Positions 42,894-51,932 of a DNA stretch of 64,000 bases are shown one piece after another. The notes below the pieces were generated by a model, which saw only the letters and a program-made list of their open reading frames with translations, ran no database searches and had not been told where the DNA came from. Source of the DNA: Marinobacter daepoensis DSM 16072 (GTDB taxonomy: Bacteria; Pseudomonadota; Gammaproteobacteria; Pseudomonadales; Oleiphilaceae); assembly GCF_000421165.1 (NCBI RefSeq), contig NZ_ATWI01000008.1, positions 372,001 to 436,000 of the forward strand, in the 5' to 3' direction. Each line of letters starts with the position of its first letter. Position 1 is the stretch's first letter. Made by a program: the position numbers and the translations under genes.

Positions 42894-43606
42894 CAGTTTG
42901 CGGCGTAGCGTTGGTGAAGAATGCCCACCCGCTCGACGTAGGCTTTGGTTTCTGCGTAGGGCGGGATGCCTTTATAGCGACCAACGGCTCCGGGACCGGC
43001 ATTATAGGCGGCCGTCGCCATCCGGACATCGCCGCCAAAGCGTTTCAGCATCTGGGCCAGATAATCGACACCGCCGCGGATGTTCTCTTTCGCCTCCAAT
43101 GGGTCGGCAACGCCCAACTCTTTGGCTGTACCTGGCATCAACTGCATCAGCCCCTGGGCTCCGACTGGGGAAATGGCCTTGGCGTTGAAGGCTGATTCCG
43201 CGTGAATGACGGCGCGCACCAGAGCCGGGTCGACGTTGAATTCCGTTGCCGCTGTCTGGATTTCCTGTCGGTAAGGGCTGAGGAACAACGGGGTTTTATG
43301 CCAGTCCACGCGTGATTCCGGGTCGCAGGCATAACAGTGGAATCGAATAACGTCGAATTCGGCATTACCGGGGCGTTGGCTGCTATAGGCGACGACGCCA
43401 TGTTCGTCGGTGTACCGGTAAACCGTTTCAGACTTGGTCGAGGCGCGGGGCTGGCGTTTGTTTTTGACATTGGTGAACTCCACCCGGCCATCGGGGTGGA
43501 CAATCCTTTGGATGCTGTCTGCCTGTGCCGGGGGAAAAGCAAGGAGCAGAAACAGCAGGCCGATAGCCAAAGCCGGTGTCGTTCTTGTTAAAGGATGCGC
43601 TTGCAT
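42893..43606 (-). CDS. Lytic transglycosylase with DUF4124 domain
   Basis: A 237-residue exported protein. After the signal peptide (about residues 1-29, PPAQA-DSIQ) comes a DUF4124-type domain (IQRIVHPDGRVEFTNVK). The second half is an SLT lysozyme-like domain: catalytic Glu in AVIHAESAFNAKAISPVGAQ, then GLMQLMPGTA and MATAAYNAGPGAVGRYKGIP. It should cleave the glycan strands of peptidoglycan by transglycosylation in the periplasm. Translationally coupled to the spermidine-synthase-like gene downstream. Confidence 0.92.
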   Translation of the reverse strand: MQAHPLTRTTPALAIGLLFLLLAFPPAQADSIQRIVHPDGRVEFTNVKNKRQPRASTKSETVYRYTDEHGVVAYSSQRPGNAEFDVIRFHCYACDPESRVDWHKTPLFLSPYRQEIQTAATEFNVDPALVRAVIHAESAFNAKAISPVGAQGLMQLMPGTAKELGVADPLEAKENIRGGVDYLAQMLKRFGGDVRMATAAYNAGPGAVGRYKGIPPYAETKAYVERVGILHQRYAAN

Positions 43607-43799
43607 GACTCGCCTGATATGGACCGCTCATTACGTAATGTAGCGGTATTCGTACCGTGAATGTACCGGGAATTGTAGGGTTTTGGTGCCGTGATGATAC
43701 GGAATGTTGAACTGTGCACAAGTGCTCAGGGCAAAGGAGTGGGCTCTCTGGTATTCCTTGGTCTACACTGCTGAGAATATAACAACCTGGGAGTATGCC

Positions 43800-44039
43800 A
43801 TGCCGTTCTCACCCAACCATCTTGCGGAACTGAATCTTTTACTGCAGTTTCCCTCTACCTCAACTCAGGAGGGAATCAAGGTGCATGCCCATACTGCCGC
43901 ACCGGAGACGGTGAAGGCGGCGGAAACGCTTTTCGCCAAGGGGCTGATCAGCCAGAGGGATGGTGGGTATCTTACGCCGATGGGGTGTGAGGCCGTGGAA
44001 CTGACCCAGAAACTCCAGGCGATGCTGACAGGGTCCTGA
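43800..44039 (+). CDS. TIGR02647 family protein
   Basis: A 79-residue conserved protein. The core LNLLLQFPSTSTQEGIKVH followed by AAPETVKAAETLFAKGLISQ and GGYLTPMG identifies TIGR02647, a small gammaproteobacterial family of unknown function with a winged-helix-like look. The ATG at 43800 has GGGAG eight bases upstream; the frame extends further, but without a site. Confidence 0.9.
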   Translation: MPFSPNHLAELNLLLQFPSTSTQEGIKVHAHTAAPETVKAAETLFAKGLISQRDGGYLTPMGCEAVELTQKLQAMLTGS

Positions 44040-44131
44040 TCCGGGCTCCTGTATCGATAGCTCTGTATCTGTTCCGGGCCCGGGCGGCCCGGTATAGTCG
44101 TGGCGTGTTTTTCTGGCAGACGACAGCGCAT

Positions 44132-45028
44132 ATGCCCCCGATTTACTACTCCTTCTTTGTCCCCACCCTGTTTGTCTGGCTGTGGAGCACGGGCTTCATT
44201 GGCGCCAAATATGGTTTGCCGTATGCCGAGCCTTTTACCCTCCTGTTAATGCGCATGTTGATGACGCTGCTGCCATTGGCTGTTCTGGCGTTGGTAATGA
44301 AATCCCGGTGGCCGGGTTGGCGGGGGGCGGGGCATCTGGTGGTGACCGGTTTGCTGGTTCAGGGTGCCTACCTTGGCGGTGTGTTTTATGCCATTGATCA
44401 GGGAATGCCCTCGGGGGTGGTATCCCTGATTGTCGGGCTTCAGCCTCTGGTGACGGCACTGGCGGCGGTGCTGATTCTGGGAGAAGCGGTTGCCGGTCGC
44501 CAGTGGCTGGGCCTGGTCATGGGGCTGGCTGGTGTGGCGCTGGTGTTGCTGGAGAAGCTCGGAGACGGCGTTGATGGTGCGAGCGTGCCTCCGACAACAC
44601 TGGTTTGGGCAGGGCTTGCCCTGATCGGAATATCCCTTGGAACGGTGTATCAGAAACGCTTCGGGACAGGCGTGGATTTGATATCCGGAACCATGATCCA
44701 GTATCTGGCTGCGGCCGCATTTTTCGCCCTGGGGGCCTTCACGCTGGAAACCCGTGAGATTCAGTGGTCACTGCAGTTTGGTCTGGCGATGGGCTGGCTG
44801 GTATTCGGTTTGTCGGTCAGTGCCATTCTTATCCTGATGTGGCTGATCCGCCGGGGGGCTGCCTCTCAGGTGGCCAGTCTGTTTTATCTGGTGCCGCCGG
44901 TCACAGCGTTGGAGGCGTTTTTTCTGTTTGACGAGAGGCTGGGGCCGGTGGCGATTGCCGGGGGCCTTGTGGCGGTGGCCGGGGTGGCCCTCGTTGTTAC
45001 CGGAGGGCCACGGCCGTCGAAGTGTTAG
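44132..45028 (+). CDS. EamA/DMT-family exporter
   Basis: A 298-residue membrane protein with ten hydrophobic segments arranged as two EamA repeats of five. It contains WLWSTGFIGAKYGLPYAEPF near the start and FYLVPPVTALEAFFLFDERL in the second repeat, both typical of the drug/metabolite transporter superfamily. Members export amino acids, metabolites or drugs; the substrate is unknown. The ATG at 44132 is preferred to a GTG 27 bp upstream. It abuts the convergent DUF1328 gene. Confidence 0.9.
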   Translation: MPPIYYSFFVPTLFVWLWSTGFIGAKYGLPYAEPFTLLLMRMLMTLLPLAVLALVMKSRWPGWRGAGHLVVTGLLVQGAYLGGVFYAIDQGMPSGVVSLIVGLQPLVTALAAVLILGEAVAGRQWLGLVMGLAGVALVLLEKLGDGVDGASVPPTTLVWAGLALIGISLGTVYQKRFGTGVDLISGTMIQYLAAAAFFALGAFTLETREIQWSLQFGLAMGWLVFGLSVSAILILMWLIRRGAASQVASLFYLVPPVTALEAFFLFDERLGPVAIAGGLVAVAGVALVVTGGPRPSKC

Positions 45029-45205
45029 TCAGACCTTGGGCCCCTTGCCGCGTAAGGCATTGAAGACCAGCGATACAACCAGCAGTACCAGAAAGATAAA
45101 AAACAGTATCTTCGCAAAGCTGGCGGCCGTTCCTGCAATGCCACCAAAGCCCAGAACACCTGCAATGACTGCGATAACGAGACAAACAATCGCCCAATAG
45201 AGCAT
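45029..45205 (-). CDS. DUF1328 small membrane protein (YtjA-like)
   Basis: A 58-residue protein, [20 protein letters not shown] followed by [20 protein letters not shown] and a basic tail. The two hydrophobic segments and GFGGIAG pattern are the hallmark of DUF1328 (YtjA). A GGAGGA ribosome site sits just upstream of the ATG at 45205. The family is widespread in proteobacteria with no clear function, possibly linked to envelope stress. Confidence 0.93.
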   Translation of the reverse strand: MLYWAIVCLVIAVIAGVLGFGGIAGTAASFAKILFFIFLVLLVVSLVFNALRGKGPKV

Positions 45206-45332
45206 GTCCTATCCTCCAATCAAGGGTTCACATTTACCGTGGCACATCCTTCTGGAAGGCGCAATTTCGGGCAGGCTTTGTGGAGGGATGGTAACGGCTT
45301 GTCCATTCGACAGCGGAGGTTGGGCCCTGGGC

Positions 45333-45788
45333 TTAGTCTGTCCGTCGTGTCGGGTACTGGGAGGTGGAAAGCGTGGGTTTACACCCTATTACCCCCCTGG
45401 CCTGTTCATGGGCGTGAAGATACCAACGTTTGCCGCCGGTCTGAAACGTCGTGTTGCTGACCTGAAACGCTGCCGTGCCAACCGTGGCGGGTATCGGGGA
45501 GCCATCCGCATGGCGGTACACGCAGGTGGTGCCAATGGTCAGTGGCCGGGCAACCGGCAGCTCAATAAAACCGTCTTCCCGCACGGCTGGTGGCGCACCA
45601 TTGATGTCTGTGATTTTCAGGCAAGGGCCGAAATGAATGCGGTTCTGGTCGCCTACAGATTCTTCCAGACAATGAGTGGCTTTCAGGTAGACCACATTGG
45701 TGGCCGCGTCCTGCCGGGTATCGGGCAGATTCTGACAACCGGCCAGTACGGTGGCCAGGGCGACCGGAAGGAGAAGCAGAGATTTCAT
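45333..45788 (-). CDS. Lipoprotein, unknown function
   Basis: A 151-residue lipoprotein (MKSLLLLPVALATVLAGC, lipobox VLAGC). The mature protein has several more cysteines (THC, GPC, TTC, IGC), suggesting disulfides in a compact domain (VVYLKATHCLEESVGDQNRI, then FIELPVARPLTIGTTCVYRH). No family is recognised. CAGGAG lies about seven bases upstream. Confidence 0.75.
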   Translation of the reverse strand: MKSLLLLPVALATVLAGCQNLPDTRQDAATNVVYLKATHCLEESVGDQNRIHFGPCLKITDINGAPPAVREDGFIELPVARPLTIGTTCVYRHADGSPIPATVGTAAFQVSNTTFQTGGKRWYLHAHEQARGVIGCKPTLSTSQYPTRRTD

Positions 45789-45910
45789 TCAGGGCTCCTG
45801 AGCGTCAGTGAGGCGTTGACGGTTGTGCCGTGATGACACGGCACCGGTCCTGATGATACACGTTGTTGCATGGAGGAAGAAAACCCGAACCCTGGCCCAG
45901 GTTTTCGGGA

Positions 45911-46576
45911 TTACCCGGTGCGGCCGAACATCCGTTCCAGAAAACCCAGCTCCCGGACGTCGGGAATCGGGAGATCATCCACTTGCTCCAGGGCCAGGCG
46001 CCAGAAAGCATCGGGGGTATCCAGATGCTCTACGGATTTTCGTTCTTCCGGACTGTAGTGGTTGTGCTCGCCGTTCATGCCGGCTTCAATCAGGGCATCG
46101 GACCAGATATGGATAGCCGCCCGAATGGTTCGCAGCAAACGGCCGTAAACGTCCCTGCTCAGGTTGATGGCCAGTTCTGCGCTGAGATTGATCTGTTTTT
46201 GCAGCGTGTCCATTTCCTCTTTTTCGAGCAGTACCCGGTTCCCGTTACCTTTTTTACAGTTCAGACAGATCTGTTCCAGGGTTTTGATGCCTTCCGGCAA
46301 ATCCAGGTGCCCGAACTCTGATGTTTGCCGGTCGTTTACCGGCGCCGGAATCCAGCCGTACTGGGGCGATTTGGCAACGATATGGCCAGGCAGGTCGCGG
46401 CGATAGGGTGGGGCTTTGTCTTTGTCTGCATAGCCATCAAACTCCTCACGCAGCCAGGCGGCCATTTTCCGATGGCGAAGCATGGTGGCAAGAGTGATAG
46501 CGGAGGGCACAATGTCGCCCAGCAAATCGGTGGCGTCCTGAGTTCGTTCCAGGAGATGATCAACGGATGTTGACAT
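45911..46576 (-). CDS. AbiTii-domain protein (possible phage-defence gene)
   Basis: A 221-residue protein with an N-terminal AbiTii-like domain: LLERTQDATDLLGDIVPSAI, then LATMLRHRKMAAWLREEFDGYADKD and YRRDLPGHIVAKS. AbiTii takes its name from an abortive-infection toxin-antitoxin protein. The C-terminal 120 residues (CLNCKKGNGNRVLLEKEEMD and an acidic helical tail) are not assigned. No antitoxin gene is adjacent, so a defence role is only a possibility. The ATG at 46576 has GGAG eight bases upstream; the frame extends to 46711 without a site. It is divergent from pcm. Confidence 0.7.
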   Translation of the reverse strand: MSTSVDHLLERTQDATDLLGDIVPSAITLATMLRHRKMAAWLREEFDGYADKDKAPPYRRDLPGHIVAKSPQYGWIPAPVNDRQTSEFGHLDLPEGIKTLEQICLNCKKGNGNRVLLEKEEMDTLQKQINLSAELAINLSRDVYGRLLRTIRAAIHIWSDALIEAGMNGEHNHYSPEERKSVEHLDTPDAFWRLALEQVDDLPIPDVRELGFLERMFGRTG

Positions 46577-46766
46577 GGTCTGTACTCCATCCGGGCCTTT
46601 GTCCGGGCCCCTGTCCTTTTGTTGTTGTTTGATCGGGTACTCTCCGGTTCTCCTCAGTCTGGATAAGGAGTAACCTGTGTTTACAACGTAGTCAGTCAAT
46701 GCGCTTTGCACTGTTGTAAAAAAGTTATGCCTTTGTTACCGGAGGTAAGCGCAGGGAGAAAACCGT

Positions 46767-47426
46767 ATGAACAGCGGCAATCAGGACTACAGAACCAAAA
46801 GACAGGCGATGGTCAGACAGCAACTGGCACCCCGGGGGATTGTCGATAAACGTGTCCTGGAGGCAATGGCACGGGTACCACGGGAACTGTTTGTACCTGA
46901 ACATCTGCGCGCGGAAGCCTACGAGGATCATCCGCTTCCTATTGGCCATGGTCAGACTATTTCCCAACCCTACATCGTTGCTCTGATGGCAGAGATGTTA
47001 TGCCTGACGGGGCGCGAGCGGGTTCTGGATGTGGGGACAGGCTCGGGGTATGCCGCCGCCGTGCTGGCCTGTATCGCGCTGGAGGTTTATTCGATTGAGC
47101 GGATTCCAGACCTCGCAGCTCAGGCCCGTGAGAATCTGGACAAAACCGGGTATACCCAGGTCCATATCCGATGTGGTGATGGCTCTCTTGGCTGGCCTGA
47201 GGCTGCGCCTTTTGATGGAGTGTCCGTGGCGGCTGGGGCGCCCTCGGTGCCGTCCGCCCTTATTCAGGAACTCTCGGTAGGCGGGCGGCTGGTGATTCCG
47301 GTAGGGTCGGAGGGCGGCGATCAGCAATTGCTCTGCGTTACCCGGGTTTCAGATTCAGAGTTTGAGCAGTCGGGGGTGGGAGAGGTGCGCTTCGTTCCTC
47401 TTCTGGGAGAAGGAGGATGGGCCTGA
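46767..47426 (+). CDS. pcm: Protein-L-isoaspartate O-methyltransferase
   Basis: A 219-residue cytosolic repair enzyme that methylates isoaspartyl residues in aged proteins. The S-adenosylmethionine motif is RVLDVGTGSGYAAAVLA, preceded by the family's GHGQTISQPYIVALM segment and followed by the FDGVSVAAGAPSVPSALI motif. GGGAG lies twelve bases upstream of the ATG. It is convergent with the DUF1338 gene. No surE or nlpD partner is seen nearby. Confidence 0.92.
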   Translation: MNSGNQDYRTKRQAMVRQQLAPRGIVDKRVLEAMARVPRELFVPEHLRAEAYEDHPLPIGHGQTISQPYIVALMAEMLCLTGRERVLDVGTGSGYAAAVLACIALEVYSIERIPDLAAQARENLDKTGYTQVHIRCGDGSLGWPEAAPFDGVSVAAGAPSVPSALIQELSVGGRLVIPVGSEGGDQQLLCVTRVSDSEFEQSGVGEVRFVPLLGEGGWA

Positions 47427-47442
47427 AGCGACCTCACCACGT

Positions 47443-48246
47443 TCACTGGCTGTCGGTACTCTCAAAAATGCGATCGGCGGACGCTGCAACGAAGCCTGTG
47501 TAAAGCTTGCCCGCATCGGTGGGGTAGCGTCGGGCAAACTCGTAAAAGCAGCTGGGGATAATCGCCTGCTGATCGCTGAAGTGGACCGGTACCCGGTCTG
47601 CCATGGTGGATGACTGTTCCAGGCAGTCCTGTGGCGAGCCTTTTACTTCCCCTCCCGCCTGGTTCACGGTGAACCCGTTGGCTTTCAGCAGGGTATTGAT
47701 TTCTTCGACCGACTGCAGGCTCTCAAGGTGGTTGATGCTGACGGTAAAGTGGTTGGCCCGATATCCCCAGGCCGCAAGCCATCCCGCATATTCACTCTCT
47801 GCCAGTAACGTTTGGTAGGTGGCATAATCCAGTGTCCAGTGTCGGCCAGAGTACAGAAAATCATCGGCTTCGGTTGCGGTTGGTGCAATCTGGGCCACCA
47901 GCTTCTGTACGATGCTCTGAAGCTCAGGAGAGCACTGGTCCACCAGCAGTTCCGAGATAAACACCTTCGGCAGATTCGGGTCGGCATGCTCGTAGTGGCG
48001 GGCATAGAGCTTTTTTGCGTCAAAATGATACTCGCCACCGGCGGTGTAGCCGAGCGCCAGAAAGTGCTTTGCCAGTGCGTCCAGCCCAACCGGGGCCAGA
48101 TTAAACGTTCTCAGGGCAATGTGGTCATTGACGATGGCTTTGGTTTCGCGCTCTGCCAGCAGACTGTGAATTCGGTCTGCAGAGGGGGTTACGGTGCGGT
48201 AGTTCTCCCACAACGCGTGGAACAGGGCATTAACGTCAGAGTGCAT
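47443..48246 (-). CDS. DUF1338-family protein (2-oxoadipate dioxygenase-like)
   Basis: A 267-residue protein of the DUF1338 family, members of which are iron-dependent 2-oxoadipate dioxygenase/decarboxylases. The three metal ligands can be placed as His in NDHIALRTF, His in RANHFTVSINHL and Glu in CFYEFARRYP. It is about 200 residues shorter than the lysine-pathway enzyme HglS, so the substrate may differ. Its start overlaps the 3' end of astA by 11 bp, with GGAGAG just upstream, which implies joint translation. This pairing points to catabolism of an amino acid. Confidence 0.8.
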   Translation of the reverse strand: MHSDVNALFHALWENYRTVTPSADRIHSLLAERETKAIVNDHIALRTFNLAPVGLDALAKHFLALGYTAGGEYHFDAKKLYARHYEHADPNLPKVFISELLVDQCSPELQSIVQKLVAQIAPTATEADDFLYSGRHWTLDYATYQTLLAESEYAGWLAAWGYRANHFTVSINHLESLQSVEEINTLLKANGFTVNQAGGEVKGSPQDCLEQSSTMADRVPVHFSDQQAIIPSCFYEFARRYPTDAGKLYTGFVAASADRIFESTDSQ

Positions 48247-49336
48247 GATGTCTCTCCTGTGAATTTGACCGGGTGGTTGGCAGACCGGCGCAGAGGCTCT
48301 GGTCCAGAGCCAGAGTGCGAACCGGCTCACCCTCATTGATGTTCAGTGCTTTGGCTTGTGGCCGGGTGAGGCTGAGAGGTTGGCTGGGTAACCTGTCGGG
48401 ATCCGCAAGCACCACAATCGCTCTGAATCCGTCCAGCCTGGTATTGGTAACAATGACCGGATGGCCGGATTCTGGCCGCTTTCTGCTTCTGGGGCAAGCG
48501 ATGGTGGCCGGTGTGAGCGTTGCTTCCCGGACGCTGCGCAGATGATCTGTCTGGCATTCCACCGTTGGCCCGGCGTCGAGCAGGTCCACCAGCCCGCGGG
48601 GGCGAAACCCTTCAGATTTCAGCATAGCCAGTGCGGGCCGGGTGTCTGGATGCACGTGTCCGATAACGGAGCGTGCTTCGGGGTCCATCAGGTGGGTATA
48701 AATCGGCAGGGACGGCATAAGTTCGTCCACGAACGTGAAGGCGCCCTCACTGGCAAGCCGGGTAACCTGAAGGAAGTCCAGATCAACAAATCGTTCCCGG
48801 AGCCAGTTCCAGAAGGGGGATTGTCCGTGTACGTCTGCGACACCACGCATCTGGGCAATGGCTCGCCCGGGAAAGCGCCCGGGGTGCTGGGCGATAAAGG
48901 CAAAACGCACCCGGGAAAGCAGCTTTCCGGCCTGGGCCCGGCGGAATGACGGACGCAGATACAGTGAGCAGAGTTCAGTACAGTTCCGGTAGTGAACGCA
49001 ACGGCTGAGTGTGCCGATGGGGCGCCGAATTCCCAGCTCTCGCGAATGGTGTAGCACTGTGCTGTGCCGGAAGTGATAAAGCGGCTGTGACTGCCCGACG
49101 CCAGCGCCTATTCCGGTGGTGCCCATGATCTGTCCACTGGATTCGTCTTCTAGAACAAACAGGTAACGTTGTTCTCCGCCCCCACTTTCCCGGGCTCGAA
49201 AACTCTGGATGGAAGCTTCAATTTTACTGACCAGGCGGTCTCTGTCCGGTACCAGTGACGTAAACCCGGGGCCGGATTCCTGCGCGATATCGAACAGGTC
49301 GTTCAGGTCATTATGTTGGACAGGGCGGACGATCAT
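48236..49336 (-). CDS. astA: Arginine N-succinyltransferase
   Basis: A 366-residue enzyme that transfers succinyl from succinyl-CoA to arginine (or ornithine). It has the family start MIVRPVQHNDLNDLFDIAQE, the GIGAGVGQSQPLYHFRHSTV stretch and the central ELCSLYLRPSFRRAQAGKLL acetyl-CoA-fold region. The other genes of the succinyl-arginine pathway (astB-E) are not in this window. It is encoded with the DUF1338 gene and divergently from an Lrp-type regulator. GAGGGA lies upstream of the ATG. Confidence 0.9.
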   Translation of the reverse strand: MIVRPVQHNDLNDLFDIAQESGPGFTSLVPDRDRLVSKIEASIQSFRARESGGGEQRYLFVLEDESSGQIMGTTGIGAGVGQSQPLYHFRHSTVLHHSRELGIRRPIGTLSRCVHYRNCTELCSLYLRPSFRRAQAGKLLSRVRFAFIAQHPGRFPGRAIAQMRGVADVHGQSPFWNWLRERFVDLDFLQVTRLASEGAFTFVDELMPSLPIYTHLMDPEARSVIGHVHPDTRPALAMLKSEGFRPRGLVDLLDAGPTVECQTDHLRSVREATLTPATIACPRSRKRPESGHPVIVTNTRLDGFRAIVVLADPDRLPSQPLSLTRPQAKALNINEGEPVRTLALDQSLCAGLPTTRSNSQERHHAL

Positions 49337-49451
49337 GGCATTCCCTCACTCTTGTTTTAAGTCAGTATGAGGGGCTTGATGGCCAGTTTGCAGTTTCACA
49401 TTGATCGAAATGATCTAGTCTTTTATCAAAGTGATTAATATTGAGGGCAAA
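49337..49451. promoter_or_regulatory. Divergent astA/Lrp promoter region
   Basis: A 115-bp AT-rich gap between astA and the Lrp-type gene. TGATC occurs twice (49402-49406 and 49411-49415), with further ATCAAA/TTGATAA-like words after. An Lrp-type binding region here is plausible, but no consensus is certain. Confidence 0.4.
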
Positions 49452-49880
49452 ATGTCAGAAAACCGAGACAGAAAGTTGCTGGCTCTGCTCCGTCGGAACG
49501 CCCGGATGAGCGTGACGGACTTGGCGAAGGCGTTGCACGTCTCCCGTTCAACGATCCAGAGTCGGATAGCCCGGTTGGAGGCTGGTGGAGTGATTCGGGG
49601 GTATTCTGTGGTTCTGGGAGGGGACTATCTGGAAGGTCAGGTGGAAGCCCATGTGTCGATAAAAGTTCATCAGAAACTGACGTCCCGGACAAATGCAGAA
49701 CTGGAGGGAATCAGTCAGGTTATCCAGCTGTTTGCAGTCAGCGGAGAGTACGACCTGATTGCCATTGTTCAGGCCGGGACGCTTGAAGAACTCAGCCGGG
49801 TATTGGATGACATTGGAAATCTGGACGGGGTAGAACGTACCAATTCCGCTGTGGTGCTGGAAACCCGTTTCCGGCGCTAG
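49452..49880 (+). CDS. Lrp/AsnC-family transcriptional regulator
   Basis: A 142-residue regulator: N-terminal helix-turn-helix (RMSVTDLAKALHVSRSTIQS) and a C-terminal RAM ligand-binding domain (EAHVSIKVHQ, then YDLIAIVQAGTLEELSRVLD). The ATG at 49452 has GAGGG five bases upstream; a GTG at 49431 is less likely. Its position opposite astA/DUF1338 suggests that it controls that operon in response to an amino acid. Confidence 0.92.
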   Translation: MSENRDRKLLALLRRNARMSVTDLAKALHVSRSTIQSRIARLEAGGVIRGYSVVLGGDYLEGQVEAHVSIKVHQKLTSRTNAELEGISQVIQLFAVSGEYDLIAIVQAGTLEELSRVLDDIGNLDGVERTNSAVVLETRFRR

Positions 49881-49892
49881 TGCACGCCCGGC

Positions 49893-50000
49893 TCAGGACC
49901 CGAGCAAACCTGACCAGGCACTGTACATAAAGGCCACAGAGCCAATAAGAATAACGCCCCAGGCTGGAAAAATAAGGACAGAGCGTGTTGACGGTTTCAT
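49893..50000 (-). CDS. 35-residue single-membrane-segment protein
   Basis: An open frame on the minus strand reads MKPSTRSVLIFPAWGVILIG then SVAFMYSAWSGLLGS, with one hydrophobic segment of about twenty residues. The ribosome site is a perfect AGGAGG (50006-50011) five bases before the ATG at 50000, unusually strong for a chance frame. It lies in the gap between the Lrp-type gene and the acyl-CoA synthetase gene. I know of no family name. Confidence 0.65.
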   Translation of the reverse strand: MKPSTRSVLIFPAWGVILIGSVAFMYSAWSGLLGS

Positions 50001-50226
50001 AACAACCTCCTGAGGTGATGACAGTCTTTACGCCGTTAATTTTACTCTAGACGAGACTTGACGATTGTCACGAACTGTTTTGCGCGGTGGGTCTCAGATT
50101 CGAGCTAAACGGCCAATGGCGGGGAACGTTATTGCTATTGAGGTGGTCGGAAAGTTGGCTAGTATGGAATCGATAATAAAAGATCTATTCCAGACAACCA
50201 GAAGATAACAATAACAAGGACGCACA

Positions 50227-51909
50227 ATGGCCATAGACCCCAAAAAACAGACTTCTTTGCATTGCCTGTATTACTGGGCGGAACAGACCCCCGATAATGT
50301 TTACCTGACCCAGCCGTTCCCGGATGGACACGTGGAGGATATAACCTGGCGCGAGGCGGCCGGGCAGGTGTCGCGCATGGCTGCCCACCTGAACAGCCTT
50401 GGATTGCCGGATCGCAGCAGTATCGGGATTCTGGGCAAGAACAGTGCCCACTGGATTCTCGCCGATCTGGCCATCTGGGCTGCGGGCCATGTCAGTGTGC
50501 CGCTCTACCCAACGCTGAACGGGGAGAGCGCGGCTTACATTCTGGAGCACAGTGAGACCCGGTTGCTGTTCCTCGGAAAGCTGGACGGCACGGCGGATGG
50601 CTGGGATGACATCAAGGGGCACTTACCCGATGATCTGCCTCTGGTTTCCCTTCCGCTTTCGCCCCGGGACGATGTCCCGACGTGGGAAACTATCATCGAA
50701 GCCATGTCTCCGGCACAGCCGAAACTGCCCGATCCCGATGATCTGGCAACGATTGTGTATACCTCGGGGAGTACCGGCAGGCCAAAAGGTGTCATGCACA
50801 GCTTTCGGACGATGATCTCAGTGGCGGACGGGCTTCAGCAGTTGTTCCCGGTCTCATCCAGTGAACGGATGCTGTCCTATCTGCCCCTGGCTCATGTGGC
50901 TGAGCGGGCCGCGGTGGAAACGCAGTCTCTGTATTATGGTTTCCATCTCTACTTTGCGAATTCTCTGGACACCTTTCAGGAAGATCTCCAGCGGGCCCGT
51001 CCCACGCTGTTCTTCTCTGTGCCACGACTCTGGATGAAGTTTTATCTGGGCGTAAACGCCAAGCTGCCGCCCAGGAAACAGAAAATCCTGTTCAATATTC
51101 CGGTTCTTAATTCGCTGGTGAAGAAAAAGGTGCTCAAGCAACTAGGCCTCGATCACTGCCGGGCCGCGTTGACCGGGGCGGCTCCGTTGTCCTCCGAAAT
51201 CATTGGCTGGTATCGAAGCCTGGGTCTGGAGCTGCTCGAAGTGTACGGAATGTCTGAAAACTTTGGCTACTCCCACGCCAACAGACCGGGCCAGGCGAAA
51301 GTCGGGACCGTGGGCATGGCAAACCCGGGCGTTGAGCATCGGATTGGGGACGGTGGGGAAGTTCAGGTCAAAAGTCCGGGCCAGATGTTGGGCTACTACA
51401 GAAATGAAGAAAAAACCAAAGAAGACCTGACGGAAGATGGTTTCCTGAAAACCGGTGATATGGGGGAAATTGATGCCGATGGTTGCCTGCGAATCACTGG
51501 GCGGGTGAAAGACTTGTTCAAAACCTCGAAGGGCAAATATGTGGTGCCGGTGCCTATCGAGAATCGCTTCAACCATCCGAAGGCGGAAGTGGTGTGTGTG
51601 GCCGGTGCGAATCAACCCCAGCCCTGCCTGATGGTGCTGCTCTCCGAAGAAGCCCGGGACGATCTGGAAAGAGGTGGTGATCGGATCGCGCTGGAGCAGG
51701 AACTGGCCGGGGAGCTGGATGCTGTGAATGCCGGATGCGAATCCCATGAGAAAGTGGCATTTGTGGTAATCGTTCGTGAACCCTGGACCATGGAGAATGG
51801 CATGTTGACGCCAACCATGAAAATCAAGCGCAATGTGATCGAGGACTTTTACAATCGCAAAATGGATGAATGGTTTTCCCAGAAGCGGAAAATTATCTGG
51901 GAATTCTGA
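50227..51909 (+). CDS. Long-chain acyl-CoA synthetase-like AMP-binding enzyme
   Basis: A 560-residue adenylate-forming enzyme. The ATP loop is IVYTSGSTGRPKGVMHSF. The adenine-site motif is LLEVYGMSENFGYSH, and GDMGEIDADGCLRITGRVKD is the hinge. FKTSKGKYVVPVPIE is the lysine-containing C-terminal motif. It activates a fatty or related carboxylic acid to its CoA ester via acyl-AMP; the chain length is not known. AAGGA lies seven bases before the ATG. A perfect hairpin terminator follows. It stands alone, which is common for such genes in hydrocarbon-using marine bacteria. Confidence 0.92.
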   Translation: MAIDPKKQTSLHCLYYWAEQTPDNVYLTQPFPDGHVEDITWREAAGQVSRMAAHLNSLGLPDRSSIGILGKNSAHWILADLAIWAAGHVSVPLYPTLNGESAAYILEHSETRLLFLGKLDGTADGWDDIKGHLPDDLPLVSLPLSPRDDVPTWETIIEAMSPAQPKLPDPDDLATIVYTSGSTGRPKGVMHSFRTMISVADGLQQLFPVSSSERMLSYLPLAHVAERAAVETQSLYYGFHLYFANSLDTFQEDLQRARPTLFFSVPRLWMKFYLGVNAKLPPRKQKILFNIPVLNSLVKKKVLKQLGLDHCRAALTGAAPLSSEIIGWYRSLGLELLEVYGMSENFGYSHANRPGQAKVGTVGMANPGVEHRIGDGGEVQVKSPGQMLGYYRNEEKTKEDLTEDGFLKTGDMGEIDADGCLRITGRVKDLFKTSKGKYVVPVPIENRFNHPKAEVVCVAGANQPQPCLMVLLSEEARDDLERGGDRIALEQELAGELDAVNAGCESHEKVAFVVIVREPWTMENGMLTPTMKIKRNVIEDFYNRKMDEWFSQKRKIIWEF

Positions 51910-51932
51910 GTGCCACTGAATTCACCCTGAAC

